64,000 nucleotides of DNA, from NCBI RefSeq assembly GCF_009389715.1, contig NC_052404.1, forward strand, positions 6,842,745 through 6,906,744, written 5' to 3'. Source of the DNA: Phoenix dactylifera (lineage: Eukaryota; Streptophyta; Magnoliopsida; Arecales; Arecaceae). Below the pieces are notes generated by a model. That model was given only the letters and a program-made list of their open reading frames with translations, did no database searches and was not told where the DNA came from. A program made the translations under genes and the position numbers. Position 1 is the first letter of the stretch, and every line of letters starts with the position of its first letter. Below are positions 40,201-51,165 of this stretch, piece by piece.

Positions 40201-43200
40201 GGTATTTTAACATTATAAGATAATGTGAAATTATATAAAATATCAGAATTTGACATAAAATATGTTATGATTGTTCCATTGTTAATTTTCCTTATAGTGA
40301 ATTTTAATTTCTAGAATTTTCATTACCAAACCATCGCCAGAATTTTTGAAATATATATGACTTGTGATCTAATATGAATTATTGAAACTCTTCTTGAAAA
40401 ATCATGTGTTTTGATCCTTTTACAATAATTCCTTTCCTTATCGAAACTTTTGGTTTTATTTCAATGAACCAAACCTGGATTTTCAATGATTCTTTGAGTT
40501 ATGTAGTATGATTTAAGAGATGTGTTTTTCAATGAAAACCTAAATTCTTAATCATGGTAGAGGTTTACTTGTTGAGCTACATAGCTTACTCCACTTATTT
40601 TACAATCTTTTCAAAGTTAGTTGTATGATATATAGTGGACCCATTTCAAAGAAAGACTGAATCTGCTGGGGTTGTTTTTGGATCGAGTGATTATTGAAAT
40701 AACAAAAGCATAGTTTTGTATGATTGTTGATATAATTGGCGGCACAATAATGTATAGGTAGATATGTTTTTAAGTTTGTAAGCGAATTTTCATTTAAATG
40801 CTATGGTTTATAATACATTTTGATATACATTATTCCATCATATAGTTTATCCTGAGGATGTTAAAAGTTTCAATGATATGTAAATCTATTATAATGGTCA
40901 AACCTCAAGATTAGCAAGTTCTAATTTTGAGGAATGACATTATCAGCATCAGGGACAGTCCTTGTACATTTGGGATGATTAAAGCAAGCTGTAAAGAAAA
41001 GGAGAAGGTAGGGAAGTTAGCTAAGCACACATGAGCACTCACTCATGCTTTGCAAAAAGAAAAAAAAAGATAACAAAATTTGGCCATGGTGGATAGGTGA
41101 ATATAGGAGGAATAATTATGCTAGAAGCTCAGAAATTAATGTGCACACATTTCAATAGTAACCATTTTATTATTCCACCTTTTTATTGGAGTAAGTTGAA
41201 GTTGGAGGGGAAAGGGAGAGTTAAACTATTCCACCTTTTTATTGGAATAAGCTATTCCTTGGTTAAGTGGGATAAATGGGTCAGGAGGAGAAAAACTAAA
41301 GCATCATGCTCTACCTTTTTTTCCAGAAAGACCCATTCTGTCCTTCTTAGAAAGTGGTTTATTCCATGTGCTCAAATGACCGACTGGCTAAAAAGAGGCG
41401 GAATAAGTGAATTAAGAGAGTTTTATTCCTCCCTATTCCTCTTCCAAATGCAACCTTAGCATTTTAGCCTTTGCAGAAAATTGAATGACGGAAGAATTTG
41501 GTAGTTTGTTCGCATGACTTTGGAAAGATTGGCATCCTCTCTTCAGAAATAATTTCATCAAATTTGATTAGTGGAGAATATCTTTAGCAAGGTTCGCCAT
41601 CTTGATACCGGATCCCATAATGGTACCATCCTGTTATAGTGCCAGTACGCCCAGTAGAGTACCTAATTCGGCATACTGAGTGTTGGTACATCCCCATACT
41701 ATTTCAGTATCGGTACAATATGGTACAGTCGGTATGCACCGTGACCAGTATGGCAAACCTTGATCTTTAGTTTTCTTTATGATGGAAAGGGGACTAGATC
41801 ATCCCAAGAAAATCTAATCAACATCTATTTTCCCTGATACCAAATTTTTTTTGGGCTACGGCCCTGTTTGGGGGAGCTGTTAGTAGTAGAGCTTTTGGAA
41901 GTAGAGCTGTCCGAAGCAGAGCGTTTATAAAAAGCTTTTTGCTATTTGGTAACCACATTTCTAAAGTGCTGTGGCACTTTAACATGTGTTTGATAAACAA
42001 ATTGAGAAAGTACTTTTGTGTGACAAAATGACCATAAAAGACATTACCAGTATTATACAATAGAGTATAATAAAATATAATATGTATTAATAGATAAATA
42101 TATAATATAGTATAATATTAATGTAATGTAATATAATATTATTATAATATAGTACTATAACATTATGTATTATAAAATAATAATTTAATATAATATTAAA
42201 TTATTTAATATAACATATCAATGTATTATGATATAATGTAATATAATATTATATTTATAGTATAATACAATAATAAATATATAAAATATTATAATTATTA
42301 GGGTAAATTAATTTTTCATCATTCTAATGACCATTTATCTCTCTAATAAATTTTCTAGCTAGGTGATAAAATTAGTTAAATAATTACTAATATTATTTAT
42401 TTATTTATTTAGATCAGATTATTTGCCACTCACTCATTATTTTTCTTTTTATTTATTTTATTTAGTTATTTATTTATTTATTATTTTATTTCATTGAAAT
42501 ATAGAGGGGTCGCCGGTCATGGGTGGTGGCCGACATGGTGGCTGCCACCATGGGCAACCACGAGCTCCCAAAACAAAAAAAGAAAAGAAAAAAAAAGAAT
42601 AGGAAGAAGGAACAGTGACGGCAGCGTTGAGAGGAAGAAGAAGATAGAGAGGGAGAGGAAGGTGATGGGTGAGAAAGGAAGAGGCGGGATGAGGGTTTTG
42701 GAAAAAAAAAAGTGAGATTTAAATGGGGTATTTTGGTGCAAAAAATAGCTTCCTGACAAAGCTGAAAACATCGTTTTCGGAAAGCTCCAAATTGGAGCTT
42801 CTCCCCAAAAGCTGTTTTCAGCTTCCCGCAAAAGCTGAAACAGCTTTCCGAAAATTTTACCAAACACCATTTTTTATCTGAAAGTACTTTTGGAGGGCCA
42901 GAAAGTGCTTTTTGGCCCTCCAAAAGCTCCCCCAAACAGGGCCTACTTCCATCAGCATGGTTTCAAATATAAATTAGCAAAGAAAGGTTCTATTCAAGGA
43001 TTTTAAGTGCTAGTGCTACAAGGTTGTAGTAATTGGCAAGCAAGGCATGTGTCATGCCATGCTAGCATGCATGCCATCCTGCCGCGAAACAAACAAAATT
43101 GCAGAGGATTTGTGAGCCCCTTTTTTATCAAAATAATAATAATAAATCAATTAGTAGGTGTTGTTTGAGCCTGTTTTGGGTACCAAGCATGAACTTACAC

Positions 43201-46200
43201 GCTCTGACATTTGAAACAAAAGTTTCATTCAACAGAGCCAATGAGAGCATCAAGGAAGCAGATAACATGATAAGTTATCATTTTCTTTATCACCGTTTTT
43301 AAGTTTTTGCAGCTTTAAGTTCACAATTTTGCTTGGCAAAGACTTTCATAACTTCAATTAATGTGACAGAACAATGATCATAATTTCCTTTTCCAAAGAA
43401 TGGGAGGTTAGCTTGGATAGCTCTTCCGCTTGCTGTTGGGTGGGCCATTTTAAGAAAGATTTTATAGGACAATTCTTAAGTTTGAGGACGAGGGAATACA
43501 TGACTTTGGACAATAAGTGTGGGATCCAATACCACATACTTCTATCGATTCTTTTAGAAGAAATTTTAAGGAGATGGAAGATTATTTACTCAAGGATAGT
43601 TTCTTCCAGATGCACCTTGTCGCTGCCTTCAGATAGCAGGAATCTAGACCTCTTCTACTTTGTTTCGAACAATGTAATAATAACCAAATGCTTATGCATG
43701 AAAGGAAAGGTTTGGTTTGCAAATGGAGACTGAGATGGAAAAGATATTGCAACATATTTAAAGGAGCTCCACACTGAAGGGAGAATGAAATGCATTTGTA
43801 TCAGTAGACAGTGTCAGTAAATAAAGAAAACTTTGCAAATGAAAGAAGAAAAGGCAGATGCGCTAATAAGCACTCACATATGGAAAACTGACATGGAGTC
43901 AGGTTGATTTGATTAACTAGCGTTTGGATTTGATATACAGTCTTCGCATATAAAAAATAATAGTCAACTAGACAGAAGAATGATGATACGAGTTAGCATG
44001 AAAAATGTTGACACTATCAAATTTATGGGTTAAACTGTTAAAGAATAAAGTTAAGGCGAACAATTGGTTGGTCCATAAGCAGAAAAGATCTTAAGAAATC
44101 AACATAGCATCAAAAGGCAGCCATTGAAGCTTCTCATGTGAAAAAGAAGGTTTCTCCTATTTAATCTATTGACTTAGAAAACAGAGCAGCATTAGTGAAG
44201 GAGCAGATCTAATTGCGAAAAATAATTGTGAAAGAAGTAAGAGAATTTCTAATTGCAGCATGCTACCAAAGACACCCTTGATGCTGGAGACACTTTAGAC
44301 CTGTTATAAGTGCAAGTCCATATTCATGACAAGGTAATATTACTGATCAGCTGCGGATAATTTAGTGTTACACAATAAGGCTAGCAGTGATGTATGCTAA
44401 ACTAGGCAAGATGGAACACTTTGAAGCATAATATTTGAAAACTAGCCAACACGAAAACAGAATATATGTAGTTTTGCAGCTCTATAGCTAAATGGATATA
44501 GTAAGTTAAAAAAATTGGTTGTCAGTTATCATGATCAAAACTTTTTAAAATAGCTAATTAACCCATTCTCAACCTGTTTTCCTTTATCATGCCCCAACTT
44601 ATATATATATATAATGACTTTATCAATTCAAATTCCAGCACCAATATCCTTTTGTTAGCATGACTAAACTACCACATAACAAACAGAGTTACCACTGATG
44701 TTATAAATGAATCATCAATAATCACTGATATATCTTGCGGAAAAGTACAAAATAATTGAGGAAAGAATGGACGGACCATTTTGCAACAATTAGAGGCATT
44801 TTCTTTGGAAGCATGTCATCCAATAGAGGTTCAAGGCCAGGATACTGCAAAACAAGTGATCTCGCCAATGATACAAACAAGAGTGAAACCTATTCCTTCC
44901 ATCTGATCAGAAGTAAGCTCAAAGTAAAAAAGGAAAATTACTTTTCAGATTTAACACAAACCTCATCAGCAATACTTTGTCGAATCTTCCTTTGTACAGA
45001 TGCCTTCACTTGGTTTTGTGCAGATACGTCTTCAAAGGAGAACCTTCAAAGAGAAAGTGAAAGTTAGTTGCTAATCAATGGCATACATCAAAAAACAAGA
45101 ATTTTTTGCAAGAAAAGACATAATCGTAATTATCAAAATCTTGTAATAGAAGTTCCCCTGGAGGAAAGATCTTAAAAGTTAATTTCTGTTTATAACAATA
45201 AAAAAATATGTAATATTTATTTGGGTTTGCATTTTGGATCTCATTGGTCCCTTTCACTGTGGATGATCCACATTCACAATCCCCGCTATTACCTTGGAGT
45301 CTTGGACACTCCAAGTTTTTTATGCTTGTAGAAGCCATCTCCAAGAACTATCCCTACTATTACCTTGAGGTGTATTGAACCAAACTGACAGAGAATCGGA
45401 ACAGTTTCCCCTGTCGGTTCGATAAATTGGCCGAACAGGCTCTAATGGATTAAACCCCTTCAAGCCGGCTCAGTTCGATTAACCACCCCCAACCACCCCC
45501 CCCCACCCACCCCACCCCCGCCCCACACAGCTCAATTCAACTAAAGGAACCCCTCTGCCCCCTTCATCTTGCTCATGACCTTCACGTCCCTCTCAAGCTA
45601 GCGACCCTCCCTCCCCTGCGCTCGTGATAGTCGACTACTAGCCCTCCCCCCACCAGCATCAAAGGTACGCATCCTCCCTGCTCCCTCTCTCTTTCTTGCG
45701 GGGTTTGTGTTAAGGTTTCAGGCCCTCTCTCTCTCTTTCAAGCCTCGCACCCCTAACGACGAGGGCTTTCGAGCCCTCCCTCCCTCCCTCCCTCTCTGAC
45801 TCTCTCTCTCTTTTCCTCTCTCCTTTTCCATCTCCCCCTCCCTCTCTGACTTTTTGTCGATATGCCCTAAAATGGCACCGTACAGATCCATACCGTGCCA
45901 AACTGATCATCCGTCAATACCCCCTCTGGCGTCGATTCAACAAAACTTGCTGCTATAAATACTCTTTCTAAATTACTTTTGGCTCAATTATTCTAATTTA
46001 TATAATTATGCTTTCCTATTTGTACATAGATACGGCTGGTTAAGTCTATAAATAAAAACTTTAGTTGAAACTTTGCAAGTATGTACATTACACTATCTCA
46101 TTCATCAACAGAAAAGGTTCTTCATAATCATGCAGCACAAAGATGCGCCATAAGTTTTTCATAATCATATAGAATTTTTTTCAAAAAAAAATATGTTGCA

Positions 46201-48133
46201 AATGGTATAGAATTCAAAGAGTTAGCACCCCCAAAAGAAAAGGGAACTCAGCAAAAGGCCATGACTATAGGACTAAATTAGTGCACATGTCTAATGGGTA
46301 GAGGCCTAAGGGGATGGACCTAACATGAAGAGTGAAGGCAAGGAGGAAGAAGATGTCAAGTGAATAGTCAATCCATACAAGACGTCACCTTTCAAGCTAA
46401 GAATCTCTCTGCTGCTTGCCAAAAAAAAAAAAAAAATCAAATCTTACTTAAGAACTTTATCAGTTTAATCTTCTATTAACAAAATGTTCTCGTGTTCTTC
46501 TATTTTCAAATTCGCTATGGGCAGTATATGCTTTCTTTTTTATCTGTCTTCTCTATATTTAGCAATGCAGCCTCTAGTCAAAAATCAAAGATTTCAAGTT
46601 AACAGTTAATCATAGTGAAGCAGTCAGGAATGTTAATAATCTGCCACATGTCAACAAGGTAAATTGAAGTTTAAAAGGTATGCTCCATACAATTGTCTCC
46701 TACAAAGACATATGTTCATGCCAGCCCACTTTGATTCCCCTTTTGTTGAGATTCACGTACTAAAGATTTACCTCTAAAATTGAAGTTCAAACCAAGGACT
46801 AAAAAATGTACTTTAATGCTCAAATGACCATTTATCATAATTAACAATTAACTACTGCAGGCTTTGCACCCATACTCTGCAATAATCACATTTTTACCAT
46901 GTGACATCTTGTCTTTGTGTTTTTCTTTTTCTTGGTTGGTTTTTGTGGGTGGGGTGGGGGTGTGGTCCTCTCAATAGTCCCTTCACAATGGTAAACCCCA
47001 AATATTGGTTTCATCCTCATCAGTCACCTCACCACATAATGAATCACTGGCAAATTTGATCCCTTTTTAAATGCCTGCTCAAATGTGCCCAAGAATCCGC
47101 CCTTCTCTTCCTACCCCCACACCAGCATCTTTGCATGAATTAACTCCTCCCTCCTCATCCTTGACTTCTCAGATTACCGACCACATATCCAAAGCGCAGA
47201 TCATTTATTATATACCATGCACGCAAATCATTTTTTCAAAGCTCTCTCCATGCCAATTCTCTTACCATATCTGCAACACACGATATCACTTTTCTGCCTC
47301 CTGCTCTCAGTCAAAGCATCTGTTTCCTTTTCATATCAAATTCATAAATTTCTTCTAAGATCTCAAATAACTCACATTGGAGCCCTCATCCTTATGCTGA
47401 CAACAGCTGTATACCTTTAATGCACACTCTGCTACTCCAAATACTCCAGTTCCAAGCTCTCTAAACACGTTCCCTCAGAACAAAATGGTCCCTTGAACAA
47501 GATAAGCTATCTTATATCATATAATTGACAACAAAGACAGATAAGAATACAAGATTTGACGTTCTACCATGATATCACCTGCTGATCTACAATCCATAAC
47601 AAAATATTCACTGAGGCATGTTGTAGTTCAGTGCTGATATTAAATCACATTGCAAGAGATCCAAACTCTCTCCTGTAAATAATATCTCACATAAAATTAC
47701 CCTTAAAACTAACTCACTATAACAGTCTCCAGTAAATACCGGATCCAAACTCTTAATTTTGCGACCAACATCCAACTCCCACAGTCCAATCTCACAAAGG
47801 AAAAGAATATATATTTCTCCGGCAAAGGATTCTATGCAAAAATGACAGAAAAAAAATTGAATAGATGAAAAAGAATCAGGATTTGAAACCCTAAAACCGT
47901 GTGCATTTGAGTCTAGACTTTAAAGAAAACCTCGAGCAAATTAATTGACCAACAGAAACATAATTAGCAGAATCAATAGACATTCCCGATATACGGTAAA
48001 AAAGATCTTTCAAATAATTTTATTAAAAAAAAAAAGAAAGATCGTTTATATATATTTTTTAGATGATTTTTTTAAAAAATGCCCTAAAAATCTTAGGATA
48101 AAGAAAGAAAGGTAAAGCTCACTTCTTAAACAT
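28234..48133 (-). CDS. MCTS1: MCTS1/Tma20-type translation factor gene (PUA domain), coding exon 4 split by a LINE
   Basis: MCTS1 partners with DENR in translation re-initiation and recycling of 40S subunits (family knowledge). Minus-strand coding exons: 48133-48123, 45043-44962, 44844-44777, exon 4 (38129-38089 continued at 31761-31705), 31435-31299, 30827-30760, 28886-28823, 28251-28234. Leaving out the LINE and one duplication copy, the parts sum to 181 aa, the size of human MCTS1, with exact phase at all seven junctions. Recognisable blocks are [59 protein letters not shown], the PUA domain [20 protein letters not shown] and [35 protein letters not shown], and final MERLE. Odd points: an 11-nt first coding exon, an 18-nt last one, and a 6.3-kb LINE within exon 4. 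As drawn this allele cannot make normal protein unless the LINE is bypassed, so it is likely a recent loss-of-function allele or haplotype. Confidence 0.93.
29312..29334. repeat. (GA)n microsatellite
   Basis: About eleven GA dinucleotides in the last-third introns of the MCTS1-type gene. Confidence 0.9.
31057..31165. repeat. Short imperfect duplication in an MCTS1 intron
   Basis: The phrase CAATTTGTTCTATGGCTACT appears at about 31080 and again at about 31133, about 53 bp apart, with related bases around it (CTAGCAAAACTGA versus CTACCAACTGA). Confidence 0.7.
31762..31774. repeat. Left copy of LINE target-site duplication
   Basis: GTGGTACATTGTT. The same 13 bases recur at 38089-38101. Its right edge merges with the poly-T tail, so the last one or two T are ambiguous. 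Confidence 0.9.
31801..35100 (-). CDS. LINE ORF2, reverse transcriptase and RNase H part
   Basis: A 1099-codon open frame after the TGA at 35103-35101. It holds reverse transcriptase blocks [56 protein letters not shown] and the catalytic [12 protein letters not shown]. Next comes a zf-RVT region ([20 protein letters not shown], then CGACQ and HVLFEC), then an RNase H domain with its acidic residues in [22 protein letters not shown] and [11 protein letters not shown], and the late [15 protein letters not shown] motif. It ends 14 bp before the poly-A tail. It has no ATG of its own at the left of the frame and is best read as the rest of one ORF2 with the endonuclease part, separated by a frameshift and a nonsense codon. 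Confidence 0.95.
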   Translation of the reverse strand: MQRWNKEEVGNIFRRVEETEASITRLQALEDRGGSLSDVDQGELRGLLAGHASLLRQQEVFWRQKSRIQWIREGDRNTRFFHQSTIIRRHRNRIGRIRDSSGRVSEDQETVRRTLMQFFRDRWTESGGTDGGACGPVPGRQVSVEENAALVSPVSGEEVQSALWSLREDRAPGPDGFPPVFFRRYWHIVRQEVTAAVQQFFVSTAMPVEWRRTFITLISKRQDPVEPSHYRPISLCTTLYKVVARVLVQRMRGILPRLICPEQGAFVGGRSISDNVLIAHEFMTDLQKAPKCRCLMGVKLDMERAYDRMRWEFVRRCLEGFGFHPQWVRWVLGCILSPSFALLFNGSPSCFFESSVGLRQGCPLSPLLFILCADSLSRALRQAVHEQELQVYGPGAGTARVSHLLFADDCILLARATSRSARAISRILGAYCGMSGQQVNLTKSAIFFSPKTDHGARQSIMSLLGIGEQVGTLTYLGVPITGRRLRRRECTSMERSITHRLEGWQVGALSMMGRVILVRPVLSSIPIYLLSNTLVPLAVIRGLERMFRTFIWGRRGGRDGVHMVAWESICQPTDRGGLGIHSLVERRELLATRLAARFLLEPEGLWGSLLRAKYGDPAPHYVLRTGRGASFIWREICVRAPGVLPEIRWEIGDGRSISILEDRWLAEVALQGWPTEIDHGWMEGRRVCALFAQGERRWDTSLVRQVFGEHLAERVLALPIPEGEAVDRRVWSRTGGTTVRVRDLLAIGRGPSARQMDCGWIWRMHIHPRVALFLWKVAWGCLPTCGVLVRRGVRVQAGCGACQATEETIYHVLFECPRASQIWRHASAQPDQRQLWTSVEEFLRHLEASVRGSVREERGTRDAYLAYHCWLGRNTWVFDGESHHPRLVADRALRLAAEIIGAVESTPTGLARDIWGPHSATAASRTILVSWVPPPPGFLKVNFDGSVSADGSCGGVGFIIRDHDARLVAAGGRRIFDSSVATAELQAAWEGVSYARRVLGEGHFLLEGDSTTVVGWIRGGGYSVDDRPLLLDIRRALGETASYQASHVYRKANGAADWVASFAAHHSGDFFWTGHDAVPASLRSILFSDFVGQLHARHV
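35142..35954 (-). CDS. LINE ORF2, APE-type endonuclease part
   Basis: A 270-aa frame from ATG 35954. It carries the apurinic-like endonuclease motifs [27 protein letters not shown] and [10 protein letters not shown], which nick target DNA to prime reverse transcription. The start overlaps the ORF1 stop as ATGA (35954-35951). The normal frame would continue into the reverse transcriptase, but the G run at 35152-35148 is one base short, so translation ends after PVRGM. With the base counted in, the frame reads on for about 15 codons ([15 protein letters not shown]) up to the TGA at 35103-35101. Confidence 0.93.
   Translation of the reverse strand: MKVLLWNCRGAGKPSFRPAFRRLVSLHDPDVCVLLETRLSGSSLERARRAIPRSWGTYAVDSRGLSGGIIVLWRLGGVGIDVFHKCNQQVILVISEGAGPPWVILATYASTDHRERRVLWEEATSLIQLGHPVIMAGDFNCIDCPEDKRGGKVFSNNIKVREFQDFIQSNGLADLGFTGPRFTWCNNRLGMARVWERIDRAYATPGWLQRFPDFLVRHLPRIASDHCPVLVSTSYTFPVHCPFRFEKVWLSYPRSWEVVREAWQMPVRGM
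35951..37990 (-). CDS. LINE ORF1 (gag-like, DUF4283 and zinc knuckle) with one internal stop
   Basis: RNA-binding gag-like protein of the LINE. Frame from ATG 37990 ([15 protein letters not shown]) to TGA at 35953-35951, 679 codons with one internal TAG at 37228-37226. The first half is a DUF4283-type domain ([19 protein letters not shown] to [14 protein letters not shown]), then the CCHC knuckle [17 protein letters not shown], where the TAG takes the place of one spacer residue. The second half (from [10 protein letters not shown]) is Pro/Gly/Ser/Arg-rich and low in order. The TAG probably arose after or shortly before insertion. Upstream of 37990 the frame stays open into host exon 4. Confidence 0.88.
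38030..38072. repeat. CT-rich tract in the LINE leader
   Basis: Runs of CTCTCTC and TCCTCTC on the plus strand (GA-rich in LINE sense) just inside the 5' end of the LINE. Confidence 0.85.
38089..38101. repeat. Right copy of LINE target-site duplication
   Basis: GTGGTACATTGTT, identical to 31762-31774. It is part of MCTS1 exon 4 and on the gene strand encodes the end of VVNNVP. Confidence 0.95.
39182..39208. repeat. (GAA/GAG)n microsatellite
   Basis: AAGAAGGAGGAGGAGGAGG-type trinucleotide run in MCTS1 intron 3. Confidence 0.85.
39890..40200. repeat. Degenerate minisatellite
   Basis: Phrases of the form ATAAGTGRCCTCAYTT and GCAATGAGGAT recur at irregular 40-50 bp spacing (clear near 40087, 40119, 40152 and 40180; older relatives further left). 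Copies have drifted far, so unit edges are approximate. Confidence 0.6.
41588..41762. mobile_element. hAT-type MITE in MCTS1 intron 3
   Basis: 175 bp. Left end CAAGGTTCGCCATCTTG; reverse complement of right end CAAGGTTTGCCATACTG. The flanks carry a perfect 8-bp duplication ATCTTTAG (41580-41587 and 41763-41770), the hallmark of hAT insertion. The interior has repeated GGTAC/GTACC words and no coding sequence. Confidence 0.85.
41860..42943. mobile_element. Non-autonomous Harbinger-like DNA transposon
   Basis: 1084 bp. Left end GGCCCTGTTTGGGGGAGCT; the right end is its exact inverse (AGCTCCCCCAAACAGGGCC). Flanked by the 3-bp repeat TAC (41857-41859 and 42944-42946). The interior has an AT-rich middle and no transposase; sub-terminal AAAGTACTTTTGGAGGGCC-type words recur near the right end. 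Superfamily assignment rests on end sequence and 3-bp duplication only. Confidence 0.75.
45484..45535. repeat. C-rich low-complexity tract
   Basis: CCACCCC-type repeats in MCTS1 intron 1, followed by further CT-rich stretches (CCCT repeats near 45773-45795 and CTCTCT near 45796-45855). Confidence 0.8.
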
Positions 48134-50652
48134 ATCGGACTAAGAAAGAGGGAACCAGAGAGCGAAGGCCGAAGGGATCCAAAGGGACAGCAACGCAGGC
48201 TTCGCGCGGAGTGCTTCGAAAACGAAGACGACGATGGGCGTCGATGCCTCCAAACGCAATGGGTTACGGATCGCGTGGCGATTAAGCCGATCGGATCGCA
48301 CAGGGTAAGAAGAGCACTTAAATTTTAAAGAAAAACATAAAGTCTGACGGTAGGGATTGTATCTTTCGCGCGAAAGAATGATTCACCTTCCTTCGCACGA
48401 CTCTACCGTAAAATCCGCTTTAATAACTGTGCTGACCGATAAACGAGAAAAATTTGAAGGGCTTGATGGCCGCGTGGGGCGCGATCCAACGGACGACGTT
48501 GTGAAAGAAGATCAATCGTTTTTTTCTTGCGCGAAGGATACAACCCGAATCCGGATATCTATGTGCTTCCTTATATTTTTTTTGTATTAAAAAGTGGGGA
48601 GTCGACCAAACCGATGGCTATTGGCAAGTACACCTTAACCGGAATATATAATTTTTCACGAGCTTCTAAAATGATTATTTGAATATTCTACAAATTTTTT
48701 CAAAGGATGGCCAAATTTATCTGAATCTTTATTGAGAATGTTTCAAATTCCACTCGATTCAACCAATTACTATCAATTTCTCATTAACTTATTAGTATAT
48801 TCTGAATAAATGAAATGGAACTTTATAAGTATGTTTTAAAAATAAACTCAAGATAATAAATTAAGATGGCAACAATTATGCTCTTGAAGAACCTACAGTT
48901 ACATTTTGAACATTATGGGAATAAAAAAAAATTAATTGTTTGAGATTAAATTTGGCCTATATTTTTTGACATAGCTATGGGATGTTTAGGTAATTTTATA
49001 ATTTGTGATTTTGTTAGAATAAAAACCAAGTTAAGTATGCACTCCATATCATATAACAAACTTAATCTATTGATGTAAGTATTTTCTATGATTAATTGTG
49101 GTACATGCAATCTTTCAAGATTAGAGGGAGAGTGGAGAAAAGAAGGGAGTTTGACTCAAGATCAGAGAAGGAAATGATAAAATCAAACTTGTTATTGATC
49201 CACAAATTTAATTATTATAATTAAGTCTTTACAAATACATATCTATTCTATAAAAAGATAATGATTTAAAACATGACCGCTGAGATTAAAAATATGACAT
49301 TGAGGTTGATAAGGTGAGAAAGCCCATAAGCTTATAATGGTTCTTGCAAATGGTGATTTTGATTTACTTTATCTTGCTAAATGGATTGAAGACGAGAAAA
49401 TTATTATTGTGTTGTTCTTGAACCTCGTGACAATGATCTTATGGTAAGTATTTTCTATCAAACATGCAACTTTTACAAAACAACCTCATCAAGTGATGAA
49501 TATTGATCCGAGGAGTGACATTATGTCTTCATCATGGACTCAAAGAAATGCTTGTTGTTGTAGAATGGTTCTCCATCATGGTAGATTTATCATAATTCTA
49601 CATTGATAGACGAACTAAGAGATACCCCGAGTCATTTACTAGACAAATCAGTTTGCTTTTGACTTTTTTTCTCTTTTTTTTCTCTAACTAGAAATATGAA
49701 AATTAGAAACAGATGTTTAAACCACATGTAACGCATGTTTCCATTGACTAGTTATGATCCATGTATTTATGCACATAATTTAAAAATAACTATTCATAAA
49801 TATTAATATAAATACAAGATATCAATAAAAAATTTAAAAGTATTGCTTAAATTTTTTAGCATGCTTTGCATTACGACGCATGGTCTGGAATTGGGAAATA
49901 TAAAAAATATGCTAGCATGTAGAAATTATTTTATATAATATATAATTATATTTTATATATAATTCAACATAGGATCACTCTTAGTATGATATAGGAAATC
50001 AGATGCCGATTAGATAAATCTTGCTCAATCATATGGCAAATCAAACCCCAATTGGATAGGTCTTGCTCAATGCAGTTATTGTTTTAGCTAATTATTTTGA
50101 ATCTTATTAGTAATTATAAATCTAAATAATCTAACTTGTGAGGTTGTTCTTCTCTTTTTTTTTTTCTTTTTTTTTCTTAAGAAAAAAAGAGGAAGAAGAA
50201 TTAACTTCAATACCAGAGGACCAGTAGCGCTTCCAACAAGCAAACCAGACAAGGGACATCCGATCTCCACATTTAATCGATACCCGCGCGTTTTGAATCT
50301 GGATCACTCCGTTGAAAACAAAGCCCCGTTCCAACTGTGCTCCGTTGGAGAGGAGCATTACTTTTTTTTTCCTTTTATCTATTTATTTTACTTAGCATAT
50401 TTTTTACATATAATCATGGCCATCCGTTGTGGGGTTCGAGTTAGGTCCAACGGTCATCGGAGCAGTTGCTTGTCCGACGCATCCAAAAGCGTCGGATCTA
50501 ATTCCCCTCTCTTGAGACGCATCATGCATAGAGATAATCCGGAAGGCGAACGGGTATGCATCCATTAGCCGGGGCCGATATCGAATTTAATCAAAAAGAA
50601 CGGCAGGTTTGGTGTCCGAGTTTCCATCTCAAATGAAGGGGAGCGAAGAGAG

Positions 50653-50692
<40 letters not shown>

Positions 50693-51165
50693 GTCGTCCA
50701 CCGCTCACCTCGGTCTCGTTTCCCTCCTCTCCCTCCTTCCCGAAGCGCAATTCCGTCGATGACGAGGTCAAGGGAGGCGATGGAGTACTGAGTATAAGAA
50801 GAGGGGAGGTGGTGCCTCAAATGTAGTCGATGGATCCACTTCGCCGCCACCGGAACGTCGCCTTCCTCGGCCTCTCGGGCAACCGCTGCAGCGCCGGCTA
50901 CATTGGAGGTCCCGGCCTCCCTCTTCTTCTTACTGTTCCATCGTCTCTCTCGACCTCACCATCCGCCGTAGCGCTCGAAGACGGAGTTGGACATTGGGAA
51001 GGAACTCAACTAGAGCTGAGCTTATAAAACACGACCAACCGAGCTCAGATTCGATGTTCCAGCGCATTGCCCATTGTACACATGGAATAAGATATACGGG
51101 CAAGTGTAGGAAAAAGACTGTCAAATAGTAGGATACAGGCACTGGCAAAAGCATCTTCGACATTG
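48134..51165. other. Spacer between the MCTS1-type gene and the dynein light chain gene
   Basis: The left few hundred bases are the MCTS1 leader and promoter. Bases about 48700-50150 are AT-rich with nothing recognisable. From 50400 the region is GC-richer with a (GA)n run (50656-50689) and a short open stretch on the plus strand at 50830-51027 (MDPLRRHRNVAFLGLSGNRC). I do not recognise it, and it lacks any supporting second exon. The right end should be the 3' UTR of the dynein light chain. Confidence 0.45.
50656..50689. repeat. (GA)n microsatellite
   Basis: About seventeen GA dinucleotides followed by CCCGTCGTCC. Confidence 0.95.

Larger units (their letters stand above)
38130..44776 (-). 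other. Long third intron of the MCTS1-type gene
   Basis: 6.6-kb intron between coding exons 3 and 4, AT-rich. It contains a GAG-rich microsatellite (39182-39208), a degenerate CCTCA-type minisatellite (about 39890-40200), a hAT-type MITE, a Harbinger-like element, and a very AT-rich low-complexity tract (about 42060-42300). A stretch near 41100-41460 ending CTCTTCCAAATGCAACC could be another eroded MITE. No extra gene is supported. Confidence 0.75.

Noticed and set aside
50830..51027. 65-codon plus-strand frame MDPLRRHRNVAFLGLSGNRC
   Set aside because: Could be a first exon or gene fragment, but no domain, no matching downstream exon and overlap with the expected dynein light chain 3' region. 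Left unannotated.
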